From: Burkholderiaceae bacterium
GTDB taxonomy: Bacteria; Pseudomonadota; Gammaproteobacteria; Burkholderiales; Burkholderiaceae
NCBI GenBank assembly: GCA_025458735.1
Contig: JALORV010000029.1
Location: 1 to 10,263 of the forward strand
Direction: 5' to 3'
Length of the DNA stretch: 10,263 bases
A program made the translations under genes and the position numbers. The notes below the pieces were generated by a model. The model had not been told where the DNA came from. It was given only the letters and a program-made list of their open reading frames with translations, and ran no database searches. Below are positions 5,561 to 10,263 of this stretch, one piece after another. Position 1 is the stretch's first letter, and each line of letters begins with the position of its first letter.

Positions 5561-7075
5561 CTAGAGCTTGGTCGCCAGGAGCTGCTGCACCAGCTGCTCG
5601 ATCGTGGGTCGCATGACATCGAGCAGCGGCGCTGGCCACACGCCGAGCGCGAGCACCGCGACGGCCAGCACGCCGAGCACGAGGAACTCGCGCCCGTTCA
5701 GGTCCTCGAGGGCCGCCACGTGTTCGTTCCCCACCGGGCCGAACACCACGCGCTTGACGAGCCAGAGCGTGTACGCCGCGCCCAGCACCAGCGTCACCGC
5801 GGCGAGGAACGCGTACCAGAAGCTGGCACGGAAGCTCGCGAGGATCACGAGGAACTCGCCCACGAACCCGGAGGTGCCCGGCAGGCCCGCGTTCGCCATC
5901 GCGAACAGGACCATGAAGGCGCCGAACACGGGCATGGTGTTGATCACGCCGCCGTAGTCGGCGATCTGGCGGCTGTGCATGCGGTCGTAGAGCACTCCGA
6001 TGCAGAAGAACAGCGCGCCCGAGATCAGGCCGTGCGACACCATCTGCACCATCGCCCCGTCCAGGCCCATGGCCGCGCCCTGCGCGCTGCCGGTGCGGCG
6101 GACGATCTCGAAAGCCGCGAAGGCGCCCAGCGTCACGAAGCCCATGTGCGCGATCGACGAGTAGGCGATCAGCTTCTTCATGTCCTGCTGCACGAGCGCC
6201 ACGAGGCCGATGTAGACCACCGCGATCAGCGACAGCGCGATGATCAGCCAGTCGAGCTCGCGGCTCGCGTCGGGCGCGATGGGAAGGCTGAAGCGCAGGA
6301 AGCCGTAGCCGCCCATCTTCAGCATGATGGCCGCCAGGATCACCGAGCCGCCGGTGGGCGCCTCGACGTGCGCGTCCGGGAGCCAGGTGTGCACGGGCCA
6401 CATCGGCACCTTGACCGCGAAGGCCACCAGGAACGCGGTGAACACCAGCACCTGCTCGCGCATCGACAGCGGCATGGCCTGCAGGTCGGCGATGGCGTAG
6501 CTGCCGCCCTGCAGGTACAGGTAGACGAGCGCCACCAGCATCAGCACCGAGCCGAGGAAGGTGTAGAGGAAGAACTTGAGCGTCGCGTACACGCGCCGCG
6601 GGCCGCCCCACACGCCGATGATCACGAACATCGGGATCAGCATTGCTTCCCACAGCACGTAGAAGAGCATCGCGTCGAGCGCCGCGAAGACGCCGATCAT
6701 GAGCCCCTCGAGGATCAGGAAGGAGGCCAGGTACTGCGCCGGCCGCTTCTCGATCACGGTCCAGCCGGCGACCACCACCAGCGGCGTGATGAAGGCCGTG
6801 AGCACGATCAGCGGCAGCGAGATGCCGTCGACGCCGAGGTGGTACCAGGCGTTGAACGCGCCGATCCAGGGCTGGCGCTCGACGAACTGCATCGCGGCGA
6901 CGGTCGGGTCGAAGTCGCGCCACAGCACGACGCTCAGCAGGAAGGTCGCGGTCGAGGCCGCGAGCGCGATCCAGCGGGCGGCCGGGGCGCTGCGGTCGCC
7001 GACCAGGAGCAGCAGCACGCCCGCCGCGATCGGCAGCCACATCAGCGCGCTCAGGAGGGGCCAGTCAGCGTACAT
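5561..7075 (-). CDS. nuoM: NADH-quinone oxidoreductase subunit M
   Basis: NuoM is the central antiporter-like proton-pumping subunit of the complex I membrane arm. The 504 residues show repeated hydrophobic helices and the family signatures. These are E143 in FYVLWEAMLIPMFVIIG (helix 5), K222 in FAVKVPMWPVHTWLPDAHVEAPT (helix 7), K253 in AAIMLKMGGYGFLRF (helix 8), and E407 in LPGTSGFVGEFLVI (helix 12). Also present is QQDMKKLIAYSSIAHMGFV (296-314), the loop and helix after the broken helix 7-8 pair. Length is typical. Start ATG 7075 (MYADWPLLS) lies 3 bases after the nuoL stop, and the stop lies 4 bases before nuoN, so expression is coupled. The ribosome binding site for nuoM is weak, which fits translational coupling to nuoL. 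Confidence 0.97.
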   Translation of the reverse strand: MYADWPLLSALMWLPIAAGVLLLLVGDRSAPAARWIALAASTATFLLSVVLWRDFDPTVAAMQFVERQPWIGAFNAWYHLGVDGISLPLIVLTAFITPLVVVAGWTVIEKRPAQYLASFLILEGLMIGVFAALDAMLFYVLWEAMLIPMFVIIGVWGGPRRVYATLKFFLYTFLGSVLMLVALVYLYLQGGSYAIADLQAMPLSMREQVLVFTAFLVAFAVKVPMWPVHTWLPDAHVEAPTGGSVILAAIMLKMGGYGFLRFSLPIAPDASRELDWLIIALSLIAVVYIGLVALVQQDMKKLIAYSSIAHMGFVTLGAFAAFEIVRRTGSAQGAAMGLDGAMVQMVSHGLISGALFFCIGVLYDRMHSRQIADYGGVINTMPVFGAFMVLFAMANAGLPGTSGFVGEFLVILASFRASFWYAFLAAVTLVLGAAYTLWLVKRVVFGPVGNEHVAALEDLNGREFLVLGVLAVAVLALGVWPAPLLDVMRPTIEQLVQQLLATKL

Positions 7076-7078
7076 GGA

Positions 7079-9121
7079 TCAGTTTCGCCAGAGCAGCCAC
7101 GCGAGCAGCGCCGACAGGCCGATGATCGTCGCGAAGGCATAGTGGTAGAGATAGCCGGTCTGCACGCCGCGGGCGACGTTCGCAAGCCAGCCGACCAGGC
7201 GCGCCGAGCCGTTTACCGCCGCGCCGTCGATCACCGCGACGTCGCCGCCGCGCCACAGCAGCCGGCCGATCGCGCAGCTGCCGCCGGCGATGACGCGCTC
7301 GTTGAAGGCGTCGAAGTAGTACTTGTTGTCGAGTAGCGTGTAGAGCGCCCCTGCCCGCTCCCGCAGCCGGCCCGGGATCTCCGGGCGCACGATGTAGAAG
7401 TACCACGCCAGGGCCACCCCCCCCGCGGCCAGCAAGAGGATCGGCGAACTGAGTCCGTGCATGACGAACCCAACCGGGCCATGGAACTCCTCGCCGAGCC
7501 GCGCCAGCACGTCGTGCGCGGGCGCGACGTGGATCGAGTTGCCGAAGTAGTCGCCGAACAGCACCGCCCCGACGGTCGGCCAGCCGATCGCGATCGAGGG
7601 AATCGCCAGCATCACGAGCGGCACGGTGACGACCCAGGGGCTCTCCCTGGGCGGCCCTCCGTGGCCGTGGCCGTGGTCCTCGTCCGGCTCGTGGCCGGCG
7701 TCGGCCTCGGTGTCGACGTGCGTGCCCTCGCCAATGCCGTGATGCGGCGCGGCGCTGGTCGAGAAGCGCTCCTTGCCGTGGAAGGTCATGAACACGAGGC
7801 GGAAAGTGTAGAACGCGGTGACGAACACCCCGATCAGGACGCACCAGTAGCCGTAGTGCGCGGCCGGCAGCGTCGACAGCTCCACCGCCTCGATGAGCGC
7901 GTCCTTCGAGAAGAAGCCGGAGAAGCCCGGGAAACCGATCAGCGCCAGCGCTCCGATCAGGCAGGTCCAGTACGTGACGGGCATGTACTTGCGCAGCCCG
8001 CCCATCCTGCGCATGTCCTGCTCGTGGTGCATCGCGATGATCACGGAACCCGCGGCGAGGAACAGCAGCGCCTTGAAGAAGGCGTGGGTCATCAGGTGGT
8101 AGATGGCGCCGGCGTAGGCCGACACGCCGAGCGCCACCGTCATGTAGCCGAGCTGCGACAGCGTCGAGTACGCGACGACGCGCTTGATGTCGTTGCTGAC
8201 GATGCCGAGGAACCCCATGAAGAGCGCCGTCGTGCCGCCGATCACGATGATGAAGCTGAGCGCCGTCTCCGACAGCTCGAACAGCGGCGACATGCGCGCC
8301 ACCATGAAGATGCCGGCCGTCACCATCGTCGCGGCGTGGATCAGCGCCGAGATCGGGGTCGGGCCTTCCATGGAGTCCGGCAGCCAGACGTGCAGCGGCA
8401 CCTGTGCCGACTTGCCCATCGCGCCGATGAACAGGCAGATGCAGATCACGGTGACGGCCTGCCAGACGTGGCCCGGAAGGATCTCGAAGGTCGTCGCGGC
8501 GATGCGGTCCGCCTGGGCGAAGATCTCGGCGTAGTGCAGCGAGCCGGTCAGGTGGACGATGCCGGCGATGCCGAGCAGGAAGCCGAAGTCGCCCACCCGG
8601 TTCACGACGAAGGCCTTCATGTTGGCGAAGATCGCCGACGGCCGCGTATACCAGAAACCGATCAGCAGGTACGAGACCAGGCCCACGGCCTCCCACCCGA
8701 AGAACAGCTGCAGCAGGTTGTTCGACATCACGAGCATCAGCATCGCGAAGGTGAACAGCGAGATGTAGCTGAAGAAGCGGGTGTAGCCGGGGTCGTCGTG
8801 CATGTACCCGATGGTGTAGACGTGCACCATCAGCGACACGAACGTGACCACCACCATCATGAGCGCGCTCAGCCGGTCGACCAGGAAGCCGACTTCCATG
8901 CGGATGCCGTCGCTGACGAGCCAGGTGTAGACCGGTCCGTCGAACCCCGGGCCACCGTGCAGCAGGCCCCAGAGCACCCTGGCCGAGAGCACGAACGACA
9001 GCGCCACGGCCAGGATCGTGACGGTGTGCGCGCCGGCGCGCCCGATCCAGCGCCCGAGGAGGCCGGCCACGGCGGCGGCCGCAAGCGGCGCCAGGACGAT
9101 GATGAGCAGGGTCTGTTCCAC
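7079..9121 (-). CDS. nuoL: NADH-quinone oxidoreductase subunit L
   Basis: NuoL is the distal antiporter-like proton-pumping subunit of complex I, with a long lateral C-terminal helix that braces the membrane arm. The 680 residues include E144 in FFGWEAVGLVSYLLIGFW (helix 5), K237 in GAMGKSAQVPLHVWLPDSMEGPTP, and H263 in ALIHAATMVTAG. Also present are K350 in THAFFKALLFLAAGSVI and K406 in GFFSKDALIEAV, all expected for the family. Between about 459 and 490 lies a loop rich in His, Asp and Glu (DEDHGHGHGGP), common in proteobacterial NuoL. The start is GTG at 9121 (MEQTLLIIVLAPL); no ATG lies nearby that keeps the first helix. It begins 3 bases after the nuoK stop. A run of eight G on the coding strand (7417-7424) sits in a late helix, but the frame is intact. 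Confidence 0.97.
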   Translation of the reverse strand: MEQTLLIIVLAPLAAAAVAGLLGRWIGRAGAHTVTILAVALSFVLSARVLWGLLHGGPGFDGPVYTWLVSDGIRMEVGFLVDRLSALMMVVVTFVSLMVHVYTIGYMHDDPGYTRFFSYISLFTFAMLMLVMSNNLLQLFFGWEAVGLVSYLLIGFWYTRPSAIFANMKAFVVNRVGDFGFLLGIAGIVHLTGSLHYAEIFAQADRIAATTFEILPGHVWQAVTVICICLFIGAMGKSAQVPLHVWLPDSMEGPTPISALIHAATMVTAGIFMVARMSPLFELSETALSFIIVIGGTTALFMGFLGIVSNDIKRVVAYSTLSQLGYMTVALGVSAYAGAIYHLMTHAFFKALLFLAAGSVIIAMHHEQDMRRMGGLRKYMPVTYWTCLIGALALIGFPGFSGFFSKDALIEAVELSTLPAAHYGYWCVLIGVFVTAFYTFRLVFMTFHGKERFSTSAAPHHGIGEGTHVDTEADAGHEPDEDHGHGHGGPPRESPWVVTVPLVMLAIPSIAIGWPTVGAVLFGDYFGNSIHVAPAHDVLARLGEEFHGPVGFVMHGLSSPILLLAAGGVALAWYFYIVRPEIPGRLRERAGALYTLLDNKYYFDAFNERVIAGGSCAIGRLLWRGGDVAVIDGAAVNGSARLVGWLANVARGVQTGYLYHYAFATIIGLSALLAWLLWRN

Positions 9122-9124
9122 GGT

Positions 9125-9430
9125 TCAGCCCCGCATCGCGTCGAGTTCCTCGACGTTGATGCTGCGCCGCTGGCGGAACAGCACGACGAGGATGGCGAGG
9201 CCGATGGCGGACTCCGCCGCGGCCACGGTCAGGATGAAGAACACGAACACCTGCCCGCCGAGGTCCCCGAGGTGCCGCGCGAAGGCGATGAAGTTGAAGT
9301 TCACCGCGAGCAGCATCAGCTCGATGCACATCAGGAGCAGCAGCACGTTCTTGCGGTTGATGAAGATGCCGGCCACCGCCAGGCTGAACAGGATCCCGGA
9401 CAGCAGCAGCACGTGGGACAGCGGGATCAC
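9125..9430 (-). CDS. nuoK: NADH-quinone oxidoreductase subunit K
   Basis: NuoK is a small three-helix membrane subunit of complex I (a MrpC homologue) that takes part in proton transfer across the membrane arm. The 101 residues match the usual length of about 100. Both conserved membrane glutamates are present: E37 in [17 protein letters not shown] and E73 in [16 protein letters not shown]. The basic segment INRKNVL (24-30) joins helices 1 and 2. Start is GTG at 9430 ([12 protein letters not shown]). This GTG overlaps the nuoJ stop as GTGA, a four-base overlap typical of coupled translation. The stop is 3 bases before nuoL. Confidence 0.96.
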   Translation of the reverse strand: MIPLSHVLLLSGILFSLAVAGIFINRKNVLLLLMCIELMLLAVNFNFIAFARHLGDLGGQVFVFFILTVAAAESAIGLAILVVLFRQRRSINVEELDAMRG

Positions 9431-10029
9431 TGCCGGCCCTCCGCGTCCATCTTGACGATCCGGACGCGGTCGCGGGCGCGCACCGCCACCTGCTTCGCGA
9501 CGTCCTGCAGCTTCTGGCCCGGGCGGCGGCGCATGGTGAGCGTGATCGCCGCGACGATCGCCACGAGCAGAATCACGGCCGCCACCTCGAAGGGATACAG
9601 GTACTCGGTGTAGAGCAGCTCGCCGAGTGCCCGGGTGTTGGAGTGACCGGCCGGCAGCGGCGCGGGCACCGCGGCCTCGGGCAGGCCGAGGCCCCGCACC
9701 CAGACCACGAGGCCGATCTGCACCACGACCAGGAGCGCGACCAGCGCGCCGAGCGGGGCGTAGCGCGTGAATCCCTGGCGCAGCCGGTCGACGTCGATGT
9801 CCATCATCATGACGACGAACAGCCACAGCACCATCACGGCACCCACGTACACGACCACCAGCGTGATCGCCAGGAATTCCGCCTCGAGCAGCAGCCAGAG
9901 CACTGCGCTGTTGACGAACGCGAACACCAGGAACAGCGCGCAGTGCACCGGGTTGCGCGCCGTGATCACGCCGAGCGCCGCGACGACCAGCACCGCTGCG
10001 AAGACGTAGAAGAGGACGTTGACGATCAT
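9427..10029 (-). CDS. nuoJ: NADH-quinone oxidoreductase subunit J
   Basis: NuoJ is a five-helix membrane subunit of complex I, located between the quinone-binding region and the antiporter-like subunits. The 200 residues begin [20 protein letters not shown] and contain the family core [22 protein letters not shown], then [29 protein letters not shown] (about 50-78), in which [15 protein letters not shown] is the helix with the known pi-bulge region. The C-terminus carries a further hydrophobic helix ([19 protein letters not shown]) and a basic tail ending in [11 protein letters not shown] 10029 is preceded by AGG near 7 bases upstream, so the start is well supported. It lies 12 bases after nuoI and overlaps nuoK by four bases. 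Confidence 0.96.
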   Translation of the reverse strand: MIVNVLFYVFAAVLVVAALGVITARNPVHCALFLVFAFVNSAVLWLLLEAEFLAITLVVVYVGAVMVLWLFVVMMMDIDVDRLRQGFTRYAPLGALVALLVVVQIGLVVWVRGLGLPEAAVPAPLPAGHSNTRALGELLYTEYLYPFEVAAVILLVAIVAAITLTMRRRPGQKLQDVAKQVAVRARDRVRIVKMDAEGRQ

Positions 10030-10041
10030 CGTGGAACCTGC

Positions 10042-10263
10042 TCAGCGGTACGGCGCGTCGGCCGCCTTGTCCGCGGCGATCATGGCCTCGTAGCGCTCGC
10101 CCACCGCGAGCAGCTTGTCCTTGGTCATGATGTTCTCCCCGCGGCGCTCCATGTGGTACTCGTGGATGCGCGTCTCGACGATCGCGTCCACCGGACAGGC
10201 CTCCTCGCAGAAGCCGCAGTAGATGCACTTGAACAGGTCGATGTCGTAGCGCGTCGTGCGGCG
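10042..10263 (-). CDS. nuoI: NADH-quinone oxidoreductase subunit I, N-terminus cut by window edge
   Basis: NuoI is the complex I subunit that carries two [4Fe-4S] clusters (N6a and N6b) and passes electrons from the peripheral arm to cluster N2. Only the last 73 residues are in the window. They contain the second ferredoxin motif, [16 protein letters not shown], with four cysteines in C-x2-C-x2-C-x3-CP spacing. The usual NuoI tail follows: [17 protein letters not shown], then [11 protein letters not shown], ending in APYR. The first cluster motif and the N-terminus lie to the right of the window. The stop is 12 bases before nuoJ. Confidence 0.96.
   Translation of the reverse strand, partial: RRTTRYDIDLFKCIYCGFCEEACPVDAIVETRIHEYHMERRGENIMTKDKLLAVGERYEAMIAADKAADAPYR

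Noticed and set aside
7417..7424. Run of eight C (eight G in nuoL coding strand) as a phase-variation tract
   Set aside because: It is a single run in a GC-rich gene encoding a normal helix in an essential-type subunit; switching is unlikely and chance suffices.
4075..9613. Several 500-720-residue plus-strand frames opposite nuoN, nuoM and nuoL
   Set aside because: They are antisense shadows dominated by His, Arg, Glu and Gln from the complement of hydrophobic codons; the minus-strand Nuo proteins are unmistakable.

Overview
The window is high-GC bacterial DNA. The right two thirds (about 3365 to the right edge) is ordinary core chromosome on the minus strand. It holds the distal part of the respiratory complex I operon, nuoI (partial), nuoJ, nuoK, nuoL, nuoM and nuoN, tightly packed in canonical order. 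A small secreted protein gene and the initiator tRNA-fMet gene with its own terminator follow. Protein character and gene order (nuo operon followed by an initiator tRNA) suggest a proteobacterium, probably gammaproteobacterial. This is inferred from memory of gene orders and no search was run.

The left third (1 to about 3330) looks accessory. Reading leftwards from the tRNA there are four 11-bp tandem repeats, about 250 bp with no recognisable gene, a structurally complete IS1634-type insertion sequence with 23-bp inverted repeats, and a small conserved protein gene of unknown function whose stop codon lies in the IS end. Beyond these are a frameshifted remnant of a DUF2283-type gene and a brnTA type II toxin-antitoxin operon whose antitoxin runs off the left edge. 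In several gammaproteobacteria tRNA-fMet is followed by rimP-nusA-infB. None of those genes is present here, so the tRNA may mark the edge of an inserted or rearranged segment.

NuoJ, K, L, M and N are membrane-arm subunits. NuoL, M and N are the three antiporter-like proton channels and keep their key Glu/Lys residues. NuoK keeps both membrane glutamates. NuoI carries the iron-sulfur clusters that pass electrons towards quinone. The genes are separated by 3 to 12 bases or overlap by 4, as expected for one cotranscribed unit. The brnTA pair shows the usual toxin-first overlap and a near-perfect palindrome at its promoter, consistent with autorepression by BrnA.

I found no convincing new multi-gene system. 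The points most worth a second look are the tRNA-fMet junction with its tandem repeats, the atypical 1:72 pair and very close promoter of the initiator tRNA, the apparently leaderless brnT start, and the DUF2283 remnant that reads through if a 16-bp insertion is removed.
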